DNA of 64,000 bases from Bacillus_AD sp047238185. Its GTDB lineage: Bacteria; Bacillota; Bacilli; Bacillales; DSM-1321. The position numbers and the translations under genes were made by a program. Position 1 is the first letter of the stretch, and each line of letters starts with the position of its first letter. This document shows, piece after piece, positions 43,568 through 51,641 of this stretch. The notes below the pieces were generated by a model. The model was not told where the DNA came from and did not search any database. It saw only the letters and a list, made by a program, of their open reading frames with translations. The stretch covers positions 1,984,001 to 2,048,000 of the forward strand of contig NZ_JBDFMI010000001.1 in NCBI RefSeq assembly GCF_047238185.1, written 5' to 3'.

Positions 43568-45415
43568 TTAGATTACTAGGGTTAATAAATCTTCTTGTTT
43601 AGCAATTTGTTCTTTATTTGTTTCAATGATATCCATATATTGTGCAGTATTTGTAATAATTACAGGTGTTGTTAGAAGGTATCCAGCCCCTTTAATCTTT
43701 TCTATATCAAAGTCGATTAAATGCTGCCCTTTGGTTACTTTATCACCCGTTTTCACATGTGCATTGAAGTATTTTCCCTCTAATTGAACCGTATCAATTC
43801 CAATATGAATGAGAATTTCCGCTCCATCATCTGATGTAATACCGACAGCATGTCCCGTAGGGAAGATTGTTGTAATGGTACCATTTACTGGCGAATGAAC
43901 TTCTCCAATAGTTGGTTCAATCGCTATTCCTCTTCCCATTGCCTCAGATGCGAATACTGCATCTTTCACTTGATTTAACGGAGTAATCGTTCCTGTTAAA
44001 GGGCTAACGATCCCTTCTTTTCTCACAAGTAATTCTCCTGCTTTAATTGTTGTATCAGTTGTTGTATCAGTATTTTGTGGTTTCTTTTTGTCTTCATAAC
44101 CTAAGAAATATGTTAAAGCTGCTGCTCCACCTATTGTCATGATAATCATAAAGAAGTATGGAAGCCATGGTGTAGTTGTACCGCTTAGTGTAAATATAGT
44201 GTGAAGTGCAAAGGCATTATTTTCAGCTCCAAATGCCCCAATGAAAGCACCACCGATCGCTCCGACAATAACAACATATTTTAGTGTGCGTTTATGAGTT
44301 GCAATCAATCCATAAAGAATTGGTTCTGTTACACCTGAAAGTAATCCAGTTAGTGTCGTTGAACCAGAAAGGGCTTTGGTTTCTTTGTCTTTCGATTTTA
44401 AGAAAATACCTAATGCAATACCCATTTGAGCAAAAGTACTTGCAGCCCACATAGGATCAATTGGGTCTCCACCGTTCATTAAGTTTTCAATACTCATTGG
44501 AATAAGGGCCCAATGTAATCCAAACATAATAAGGAATACCATGGCACCGCCAACAACAGCACCCGTTAATAATCCGCTATGTTCACTTAAGAAATTAATT
44601 CCTGTAGCAATCATTTGACCTACATAGGTTCCAAAAGGACCGAACGCGATAGCAGCTAGTGGTACAATAATCATTAATGAAAGCATTGGTACTAAAAACA
44701 TTTGTAAATCTTTGTATATCACTTTTTTCAAGAATTTCTCTAATTGAGCATAAATAAGCACTGAGATAAATGCTGGTACGATTTGAGAAGAATAGTCCAT
44801 CAAAATAACTGGTATTCCTAAGAACGAACTTGTATCTCCATTAGCTAATAAAGCTGTAAAGTTTGGTTCTAATAGTGCGGCTCCTATAATACCACCCATG
44901 TATGGATTCGCTCCTAATTTCGTAGCTAAAGTAAAACCTATCATAATAGGCAAGAAGAATAAAATAGCATTACCAGCGGCAGATAAAATAGCATACGTAC
45001 CACTTTGATCAGATAACAGATCGAACATGACTAATACGCCTAAAAGAGCTTTCAGCATACCTGCTCCTGCAAGCGGTGCTAGTAGTGGGGTAAATGTACC
45101 AGAAATTAATTCAAATATTTTTCCGGATAGTGATGTTTTTTCTTCAGATGTGTCATTAGCTTCTTTGGAGAAGTTACTGATTTTATTAATTTCTTTAAAT
45201 ACATCCGAAACATGGTTGCCAATTACTACTTGTTGTTGGCCGCCAGTTTGAACAACACTAATAACACCTTTCACATTTTCTAATGCTTCTTTATTCACTT
45301 TTTTGCTATCTTTTACTTTAAAACGTAAGCGAGTAGCACAATGCACTAAACTATTTACGTTGTTTTCTCCACCAATATGTTGGAGAATTTCTTTAGCCAA
45401 GCTTGTATAGCTCAT
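43568..45415 (-). CDS. bglP: PTS beta-glucoside transporter IIBCA
   Basis: The 615-residue fused transporter has, in order, a IIB domain with the phosphorylated Cys26 in LVHCATRLRF, a IIC membrane domain of about ten helices (residues 100-440) with SGVTEPILYGLIATHKRTLK, and a IIA domain with the phosphorylated His in EILIHIGIDTVQLEGKYF. It imports and phosphorylates aryl-beta-glucosides such as salicin. The ATG at 45415 follows AAAGGAG by eight bases. Expression passes through the RAT/terminator just upstream. Confidence 0.94.
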   Translation of the reverse strand: MSYTSLAKEILQHIGGENNVNSLVHCATRLRFKVKDSKKVNKEALENVKGVISVVQTGGQQQVVIGNHVSDVFKEINKISNFSKEANDTSEEKTSLSGKIFELISGTFTPLLAPLAGAGMLKALLGVLVMFDLLSDQSGTYAILSAAGNAILFFLPIMIGFTLATKLGANPYMGGIIGAALLEPNFTALLANGDTSSFLGIPVILMDYSSQIVPAFISVLIYAQLEKFLKKVIYKDLQMFLVPMLSLMIIVPLAAIAFGPFGTYVGQMIATGINFLSEHSGLLTGAVVGGAMVFLIMFGLHWALIPMSIENLMNGGDPIDPMWAASTFAQMGIALGIFLKSKDKETKALSGSTTLTGLLSGVTEPILYGLIATHKRTLKYVVIVGAIGGAFIGAFGAENNAFALHTIFTLSGTTTPWLPYFFMIIMTIGGAAALTYFLGYEDKKKPQNTDTTTDTTIKAGELLVRKEGIVSPLTGTITPLNQVKDAVFASEAMGRGIAIEPTIGEVHSPVNGTITTIFPTGHAVGITSDDGAEILIHIGIDTVQLEGKYFNAHVKTGDKVTKGQHLIDFDIEKIKGAGYLLTTPVIITNTAQYMDIIETNKEQIAKQEDLLTLVI

Positions 45416-45450
45416 ATATAACACTCCTTTTATTTTATGTTTATATAAAG

Positions 45451-45539
45451 AAAAACCTGAATTGGTATCAATTATTCGAAATAATGAACTCGAATAAGCA
45501 ATATCAACTCAGGTTTTGCCTGCCGAACAGTCACAATCC
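45451..45539 (-). promoter_or_regulatory. RAT antiterminator site and overlapping terminator before bglP
   Basis: On the minus strand a ribonucleic antiterminator sequence (45512-45539, from GGATTGTGACTG to GGCAGGCAAAACC) overlaps the 5' arm of a terminator whose arms are AACCTGA and TCAGGTT, followed by TTTT. This is the LicT/SacY-type switch: LicT binding to the RAT should block the terminator and allow bglP transcription. Confidence 0.9.
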
Positions 45540-45545
45540 TGTAGT

Positions 45546-46394
45546 TCAATTATTATGTTTTTCCCGTGAAGTAATACGGTGAATGTGAAGCATTAAATAT
45601 AGCATTTCATCTTTGTTTGTTTTTTTACCATAAGAAGATTCAATATATGCGTTTACCTTTTGTGTACATTGATATGCTTCGGGATATTTTGTCTTTACTT
45701 GATTATATAATTCATTCTCACCTTCAAGAGTAGATTCATTATGAGTCAGCCTATAGGCAAAATATCTTAAATGAGTAACAAAACGGCTATAATTAATTGA
45801 ATTTTCGTCCAGCTCCAAACCATAATGATATTTAACAATAGTAAGTACATCATTTACCATTTTCGTCATATTCATCGTATCTTCCATATCATTTTGGTTT
45901 TGCTGAGCATTAATGAGATGAAGAGCAATCGAACCAGCTTCATCCTCAGATAGCTTATAACCCGTTTTCTTTTCAATGATTTGTAATGCGTGTAAAGCAA
46001 TTTCATATTCATTACGATAGAATTTTTTTACTTCCCAAAGCAACGCGTTTTTGAGTGCAATGCCTTGTTGAAAGCGAGAAATCGAAAAACTTATATGGTC
46101 AGTTAAGGTGATATAAATATTATCACTGATTTTCCCAGGTAACTTTGATTTAGCGTAGGTAATAATCTCATCTGATACATCCAGATGTTCGGATGGAATT
46201 TCGTTAATAAGATGAGCTAATTTATCTGATAAGCCTTTTGTTTCTAAAACAAATGTTTTATCAACTATAGAAGGATCAATATCTTCACCTGATTTCTTTT
46301 GGAAAGCAAGACCTCTGCCCATAACAATCATTTCTGAATTATTATCATTTTCAACTAAGACTACATTATTGTTAAATACTTTTTTGATTTTCAT
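45546..46394 (-). CDS. licT: LicT-type transcriptional antiterminator
   Basis: The 282-residue product has an N-terminal RNA-binding CAT domain (residues 1-55, MKIKKVFNNNVVLVENDNNS) and two PTS regulation domains. PRD1 contains LTDHISFSISRFQQG and EDEAGSIALHLINAQ, and PRD2 has the second pair of His sites (TYPICAL block MLYLMLHIHRI near the end). It binds RAT RNA to prevent termination and is controlled by BglP and HPr phosphorylation. AGGTGATG precedes the ATG. RAT/terminators lie both before and after it. Confidence 0.93.
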   Translation of the reverse strand: MKIKKVFNNNVVLVENDNNSEMIVMGRGLAFQKKSGEDIDPSIVDKTFVLETKGLSDKLAHLINEIPSEHLDVSDEIITYAKSKLPGKISDNIYITLTDHISFSISRFQQGIALKNALLWEVKKFYRNEYEIALHALQIIEKKTGYKLSEDEAGSIALHLINAQQNQNDMEDTMNMTKMVNDVLTIVKYHYGLELDENSINYSRFVTHLRYFAYRLTHNESTLEGENELYNQVKTKYPEAYQCTQKVNAYIESSYGKKTNKDEMLYLMLHIHRITSREKHNN

Positions 46395-46421
46395 CTATCA
46401 TCACCTACTTATTAGCCTAAA

Positions 46422-46507
46422 TAAAAAACCTAAATCCATACCAAAGATACAATATACTTGTATGCTTGGTATGAACTTAGGTTTTGCCTGCCGAACAGTC
46501 ACAATCC
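46422..46507 (-). promoter_or_regulatory. RAT antiterminator site and terminator before licT
   Basis: The 28-base RAT at 46480-46507 is identical in sequence to the one before bglP except at its outer edge. It overlaps a terminator with arms AACCTAAG..CATACC and GGTATG..TTTAGGTT and a T-tract. LicT therefore should control its own gene as well. Confidence 0.9.
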
Positions 46508-46733
46508 TATGTGAGAATAAATAATTACTATTTGTCTTTATCTACTTGTATTATAACTAGATTTGATAACGTTTACAAGAGGTTTTTTATTAAAATAATA
46601 ATCTTAAAATAATAATCGGATTTAGTATTACTACTAATTCAATCTGCTTCCTTAGTTTAATAAGAACAAGGACGTATCAGTGCAACACTCTTTTAACATA
46701 AAGCCTATAAGAAATATTTTCTAGATACACCCT
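46508..46733. other. bgl promoter region
   Basis: No gene. It contains the cre site at 46564-46577 and must hold the bgl promoter. Confidence 0.5.
46564..46577 (-). promoter_or_regulatory. CcpA cre site of the bgl operon
   Basis: On the minus strand TGTAAACGTTATCA matches every fixed position of the cre consensus. It lies about 170 bases before licT, so catabolite repression is expected in addition to LicT antitermination. Confidence 0.85.
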
Positions 46734-46765
46734 ACCTCCATCTCAACATGGAGGTGTTTTGTTTG
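46734..46765 (+). terminator. Terminator hairpin on the plus strand
   Basis: ACCTCCAT pairs with ATGGAGGT and is followed by GTTTTGTTT. No plus-strand gene ends nearby. Confidence 0.55.
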
Positions 46766-46775
46766 TGGAAAAGAA

Positions 46776-46804
46776 AAACCCAAACCTCTGATATAAATGG
46801 GTTT
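46776..46804 (-). terminator. Terminator after the tRNA relic
   Basis: On the minus strand AAACCCA pairs with TGGGTTT and is followed by TTCTTTT, directly after the tRNA-like fragment, as terminators follow tRNA genes. Confidence 0.6.
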
Positions 46805-46818
46805 GAGCTACGTGAAAA

Positions 46819-46863
46819 TGATGACCCGAGATGGGTTCGAACCCCCGACCCCTTCCCTGTCAA
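46819..46863 (-). pseudogene. tRNA 3'-half relic / possible attachment site
   Basis: On the minus strand the sequence contains a T-loop GGTTCGAACC, an acceptor-like CTCGGGTCA and a TCA end in place of CCA. The T-stem has a mismatch (GGGGG against CCATC) and no 5' half with a D-arm is present. This is the remnant left when an element integrates into a tRNA 3' end, or a decayed tRNA. It lies at the left edge of the accessory island. Confidence 0.5.
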
Positions 46864-47160
46864 TTTTGTTTGGTGAATTAAGCTCAGTTAAATACGGTCA
46901 AAGAAGCTAGATTTAATAAGGTTTTGAGGCTTCTCAAAATCAATTCAGTTAAATAAATTTAGCTCAATAAAATAATTTGGTGAGCAAATGTGTGAGCATT
47001 TGGTTAGTAAGTGGTCTGTTATACCCGTGATAAACGATTCAATATATTACGACTTTATAAATAACAATTGATATATAGTCAAAAGCACTATCTGAGTGAA
47101 TTTTTTGTTAATTAACGAGTATAAAAATCAAATATTTATTAATAAATGACTTAACTACGT
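46864..47160. other. A+T-rich gene-free edge of the island
   Basis: No gene is visible between the tRNA relic and the FRG gene. The sequence is markedly A+T rich compared with the bgl operon. Confidence 0.4.
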
Positions 47161-48015
47161 TCAAAGTATTTCCTGTAATTTTTTTTCTGTCAAAAATTTT
47201 TCATAAGAGAGCCGATCAGCTAAAAAGTTTTTTTCATTTAACTTAAGTGTAGACGCATTTATTTGGAATTTTTCATATAAATAATCAATAATTTTACCAC
47301 ATTCATTTTGATTTATTTCAATTTTAAAAAGAAATTCCTTTGGATCTAACCTTTTGTCATTCGCCTTGTCACTTACAAAGTCCCGAAAGTCAACATAATC
47401 TAGCCCAGTATATAAAAAGGTTCCCTTTTGTTGTAATAATCTCTCATTTGCGGACGATGGATTATCAACACATATTGCAACAGGCTGTTGGTCTCTAGAG
47501 TTTTTTATGAAAGTCTTATACGTTCCTGCATTAGCTTGCTTTATCTCATATTCCCCTCGGATTAATTCATTAAATTTTAATGGGTCTAGAATCCATATAC
47601 AAGCATCATTATTTCCACCATTTTGAGTAGCAAAATACAAACCCACCTCCAACGCTGTAGACCAATCAAGAAACCTAGTTGGTATTCCATAATGTTGTTC
47701 GAAATAAACTATATCCCAATCATCAAAAGCTTGCTGCTTATAATTAATTGGATGGATAGAAGTAATTTCATCTAGCATTTTATTATAGAGCCAATTTTCA
47801 AAATTCTATATCCTTATCTTTTCTCTGGGATTCAAAACTTTCTTGCAAGATCCTTTGAATGCGGCTTCTGGTAACACATTTCTATACATTGAAGGAACCA
47901 TTTTTTGAAAGATACCATTTTCCCCACGAAACCACACTATATCCTTATTATATTTAGATTTCCAATCATTAACCTGCTCCTCTATTCTTTCAAATGCTAA
48001 TCTCGCATCTTCCAT
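47161..48015 (-). pseudogene. FRG-domain protein with in-frame amber codon
   Basis: A single frame of 285 codons runs from ATG at 48015 (with GGGGTGGG upstream) to 47161, broken only by one TAG at 47806-47808 (codon 70). The N-terminal part carries the name-giving motif IVWFRGENG; the part after the TAG carries EQHYGIPTRFLDWSTALEVG, the second conserved FRG block. Homology therefore continues straight across the stop in the same frame. Translation could restart at the ATG at 47778. FRG proteins are often found with phage-defence or toxin genes. Either the gene is dead by a nonsense mutation, or the stop is read through or is a sequencing error. Confidence 0.8.
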
Positions 48016-48762
48016 TTAACCCACCCCTTGATATTATTTTATAAATTTACCTTTTTAAAGATAAATACTTCGCTTATAAATGTGTACGTAACATAATCCG
48101 TACTATATCCTTCATCTATCCAAGTAATTGCTTAAGAATAATCTTAATTATTAGTCCATCATTTCTAAGCGTGTCTATATGCTGATTGAAGGATTTTATT
48201 TTGAATAGTTTCTTCATTCCCTTGTAAGAAAAATATTTTTTGTTCTCTTCACTTTTTAATAAATATAGGATTTATATCATCAATGCTTTGTAGTGCAATT
48301 CATAGGAAATTGGATTATGATTTACCTCCATCTGATAAATAGGGATATTTGATGTGAGTGCTATATTTACTAAGTGCATTTTATATTCATCTTGGCACTT
48401 CAAACCTATATATAGCATAAGGAACGGCTTTCATATGAAAACTATTTCCTACATTTTCTGCTTTCTAACCCTTAACTCTTGCTCATACTCCCATTTTTTT
48501 GTTTAATGCAGAAAGTTCAATTAACCAAGCCTATAGTTACTAAATATAAAATTATATTAATAACTAGAACTTATCTGAATATAACTCTATACATTAACTT
48601 TTTATAAACTACTTTAATTAAAAATACATTCTTCCAAAGAAACAATACAAAACCTCTTCAAATGTGTGCTACATTAATAATGATATTGCAATTCAATTAA
48701 CAATACAAATAGATTAAATATAAATGCTTAATTATACTAAATATTACAAAAACAAAGATTTC
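48016..48762. other. A+T-rich gene-free stretch
   Basis: About 750 bases with no supported gene, between divergent FRG and DUF1643 genes. Its composition is that of the island. Confidence 0.45.
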
Positions 48763-48790
48763 TTTACAAAAAACTCAACTTCTCTATAAT
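48763..48790 (+). promoter_or_regulatory. Sigma-A-type promoter of the DUF1643 gene
   Basis: TTTACA and TATAAT are separated by 16 bases and lie 23 bases before the chosen start codon. Confidence 0.6.
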
Positions 48791-48812
48791 ATCTAACTAC
48801 AAGAAGGTGAAG

Positions 48813-49496
48813 ATGATGATCAAAAAATATAACAATAACTATGTCGATAAAATTAAGATTGATACAGACAAATATTTATTAGATAAAACCAACAACATTT
48901 ATATCCGTACTTTTTTAGAAATTCCCTTATTAAATGTTCAAGAAGGTAAAGAAATAGGAATAATTATGATGAATCCTTCATATGCTGATAAAACGGCATC
49001 AGATAAAACAGTTAATCTAGTAATTGATTTTTTTGTTAACTACAATAAAAAAAAGAACAAAAAAGAACAAAAAATAAAGAAGATAACGATTTTAAATTTA
49101 TTTCCCATATGTAGTTCCGATCCTAGAGAAGCCTACGAATACTTACGAATTCTACATAGCAAAAACCAGTTAAATAGAGTGATGAAAAACAACCTACTCA
49201 AACTAAAAAACAAAATGGTGGATTTTGAATATATCGTATTAGCTTGGGGGTTACCACCAGAAGGTACGATTCCCTACTTATGGTTACATCAAAAATCTCT
49301 ACAAGTAATTAGATACTCAGAAAAAAATAATGTTAATATGTATGTATTTAAAGTAAACGATACTTCTACTCTATTACGTAAAACTGGTGATCCTCGCCAC
49401 CCGGCAGGAATGAGAGGAGAAAATCAGTATCTTAGTAGACTAGTTCAAGTTACTCGAAATAATTTGTATGGCATAAGTGGTCAACAACTACATTAA
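48813..49496 (+). CDS. DUF1643-family protein
   Basis: The 227-residue product has the DUF1643 landmarks: IGIIMMNPSYADKTASDKTV near residue 50, ILNLFPICSSDPREA, YIVLAWGLPP, and the terminal TGDPRHPAG. The family is widespread in mobile elements and near restriction or defence genes; its biochemical activity is not established. The ATG at 48813 is chosen because AAGAAGGTGA lies just upstream, and a sigma-A promoter stands before it. Base composition is A+T rich with many Lys and Asn codons, in keeping with transfer. Confidence 0.78.
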   Translation: MMIKKYNNNYVDKIKIDTDKYLLDKTNNIYIRTFLEIPLLNVQEGKEIGIIMMNPSYADKTASDKTVNLVIDFFVNYNKKKNKKEQKIKKITILNLFPICSSDPREAYEYLRILHSKNQLNRVMKNNLLKLKNKMVDFEYIVLAWGLPPEGTIPYLWLHQKSLQVIRYSEKNNVNMYVFKVNDTSTLLRKTGDPRHPAGMRGENQYLSRLVQVTRNNLYGISGQQLH

Positions 49497-49952
49497 AAAC
49501 AATGTTACTTGAAGAAAACATACAATTAACATCATTACAGAGTTCCTATTAAACATTAAAATTATATTATATTATAAAAAGCCATTTTTCTAATTTAGCA
49601 CTATCAATAAAAAAGCACATTAACAACTATATTTATTAAAATCATCCTTTGAAGCTTTGATACCATTTACTAAAAATGCTACAGTTTCTTCAACTGTAGC
49701 ATCAACAAGACAACTACACTTTCCTATCCAATCTTAAAGAGATACAGTATTCTCTATTACCTATCTAATCAAGTACGTAAGTACGTTTAAATAACTAGTA
49801 TAAATATCTTCTTTGTTTGCAATTCAGTTAAGAGAATAATCCATTATAATCTTAATATTCAAGTCTTTAGAATTGTCAAGTTCAAAATATTTAATCAAAT
49901 CTAATAATATAATATTAACCAGTACAATAGTAACTAAAGAAAAAAATTTGTT
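49497..49952. other. A+T-rich intergenic stretch
   Basis: No gene except the terminator at 49672-49702 that closes the Gabija-type operon. Confidence 0.45.
49672..49702 (-). terminator. Terminator of the Gabija-type operon
   Basis: ATGCTACAGTT and AACTGTAGCAT form a perfect 11-base stem with a five-base loop, followed by TTTT on the minus strand. Confidence 0.75.
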
Positions 49953-51641
49953 TTACTCAACACTAATTACGTCAAACCCTATATTAACAAGTGTACTTTT
50001 TTCAGCTTCTGGTAGGTTAGGAAAGTTTATGTATAGTCCTTTTTTTGCTCTGCTTAAAGCTACGTAATAAACTCTATGCTCTTCTTTATTCATATTTGGA
50101 GCTAACAAAAATGACAATTCATTACGTTCAAGTGAAGGAATAATCAGAAGGACATTTTCAAATTCTTCCCCTTTAGCATTATGCACTGTTTGAAAATCAT
50201 TTATGTCATCTACAAGTTTCATTTGGAGTACAGCTTGAGAATATAATATATTGTCATACATTTCTTTTGCCGCTCCACCTGTAATTTTTGCTTTAATATT
50301 ATAATGCCCATAAAGGAATTCATTATAGATTTGTGTGAGGGGCAAGTTATTAATTTGTTCTTGGAATTGTATCAATCTTTTCAAGTTTTCAAACGAATTC
50401 TTCTCAGTAAAACTTTCTTTCCTATATGCCATCCTCATTGCTTTTAAAGACTCTTTGATTTTCAATTGTTTCGCATACTCTAATGATTTTATTACATAAA
50501 ATATTCTCCAACCTCTTTCACTATTTGAATCTTTGACAATATATTCAACTTCATTAGCACTAGAGGCTTGTGGATTTTGAAATGTATCCAACGTTTCTTT
50601 TCGATATGCCAAGATTTTCAAATCTACCAGAGATTGATTTTTGAAGTAATCATATGACTTAGTTTTTGAACCAATTATGATAATCGGCTTAGGCCCTTCA
50701 ATATTATTAACACTTACTTGTTCAAAATCCTTATCTTGTCTCATATGATTAAGAACCGTGATAATTTCATTAGATGATCTACTATTATTTCTTAGAATAT
50801 ATAGTTTCATTTGAGGTACTTCAAACTCTTCGAAATCTTGCACACTGGCGCCCTGAAAAGAATATATAGATTGACATACATCTCCTATAACACCTAAAGT
50901 TGTTTCCTTTTCAGCAATTAATTCCACAATCGCTACCTGCAATGGACTTGTATCTTGAAATTCATCAATTAAGAGATAAGGGAATTTCCCACGAATAATC
51001 TCACAAATATATGGCTCTTGTAATAAGATATTATATGCAAAATACAAGACATCATCGTGACTTAATTTCCCTTCTGCCCAGTAAATCTCTTTATATTTTG
51101 AAAATGTGGTAGGTTTTATTGTGTATCCATCAACTCGACTATCAAAATGTCTGATAAATCCTAATTTAAATGTCTTATCTTTCTCTAAAATCCATTGAAG
51201 TTTATTTAAAGCTTTCGCTAAATTTGTATCAGATAAATAATTTTGTCTAGTTTCAGATTTAATTTTTGCTATTTGACTTTTTCTTAGTTTTATTTCATCG
51301 TGTCCATCTAGTTTATCAATAGCGATTAGACTTGAATCTAATAGCCAGATAAATGGTTTAACTATATGTTTATAACAAAAACTATGGATAGTTGTTATTT
51401 CAATGCTCTCTAAAGAGCCATCTAATCTGTTTCTTAAAGTATTAACTGCTGCATTAGTGTACGTTATACAAGCTATTTTTCTAGAACGTTTAAGCTTGTC
51501 TGAATGATTTAGAATACGCTTAATATGATTTACTAAAAAAGTCGTTTTTCCAGCTCCTGGTCCTGCATATAACTTAAATGGTTCATCTAGTGGTATTGCT
51601 TCAAAGCTATTTTTTAATTCGATTGCATCTGATAAATCCAT
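49953..51641 (-). CDS. gajB: UvrD-like helicase, GajB type
   Basis: The 562-residue superfamily 1 helicase has motif I YAGPGAGKTTFLVNH near residue 27, motif Ia ITYTNAAVNTLRNRL, motif II LLIDEFQDTSPLQ near residue 225, motif III GVIGDVCQSIYSFQG, motif V TVHNAKGEEFENVLL and motif VI RVYYVALSRAKKGLYI. Its gene overlaps the end of the upstream OLD-family gene by 28 bases, with AAAGGAGG before the start, so the two are coupled. An OLD nuclease followed by a UvrD helicase is the Gabija anti-phage arrangement. The helicase is somewhat longer than the B. cereus GajB (494 residues). Function is inferred from the pairing. Confidence 0.82.
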   Translation of the reverse strand: MDLSDAIELKNSFEAIPLDEPFKLYAGPGAGKTTFLVNHIKRILNHSDKLKRSRKIACITYTNAAVNTLRNRLDGSLESIEITTIHSFCYKHIVKPFIWLLDSSLIAIDKLDGHDEIKLRKSQIAKIKSETRQNYLSDTNLAKALNKLQWILEKDKTFKLGFIRHFDSRVDGYTIKPTTFSKYKEIYWAEGKLSHDDVLYFAYNILLQEPYICEIIRGKFPYLLIDEFQDTSPLQVAIVELIAEKETTLGVIGDVCQSIYSFQGASVQDFEEFEVPQMKLYILRNNSRSSNEIITVLNHMRQDKDFEQVSVNNIEGPKPIIIIGSKTKSYDYFKNQSLVDLKILAYRKETLDTFQNPQASSANEVEYIVKDSNSERGWRIFYVIKSLEYAKQLKIKESLKAMRMAYRKESFTEKNSFENLKRLIQFQEQINNLPLTQIYNEFLYGHYNIKAKITGGAAKEMYDNILYSQAVLQMKLVDDINDFQTVHNAKGEEFENVLLIIPSLERNELSFLLAPNMNKEEHRVYYVALSRAKKGLYINFPNLPEAEKSTLVNIGFDVISVE

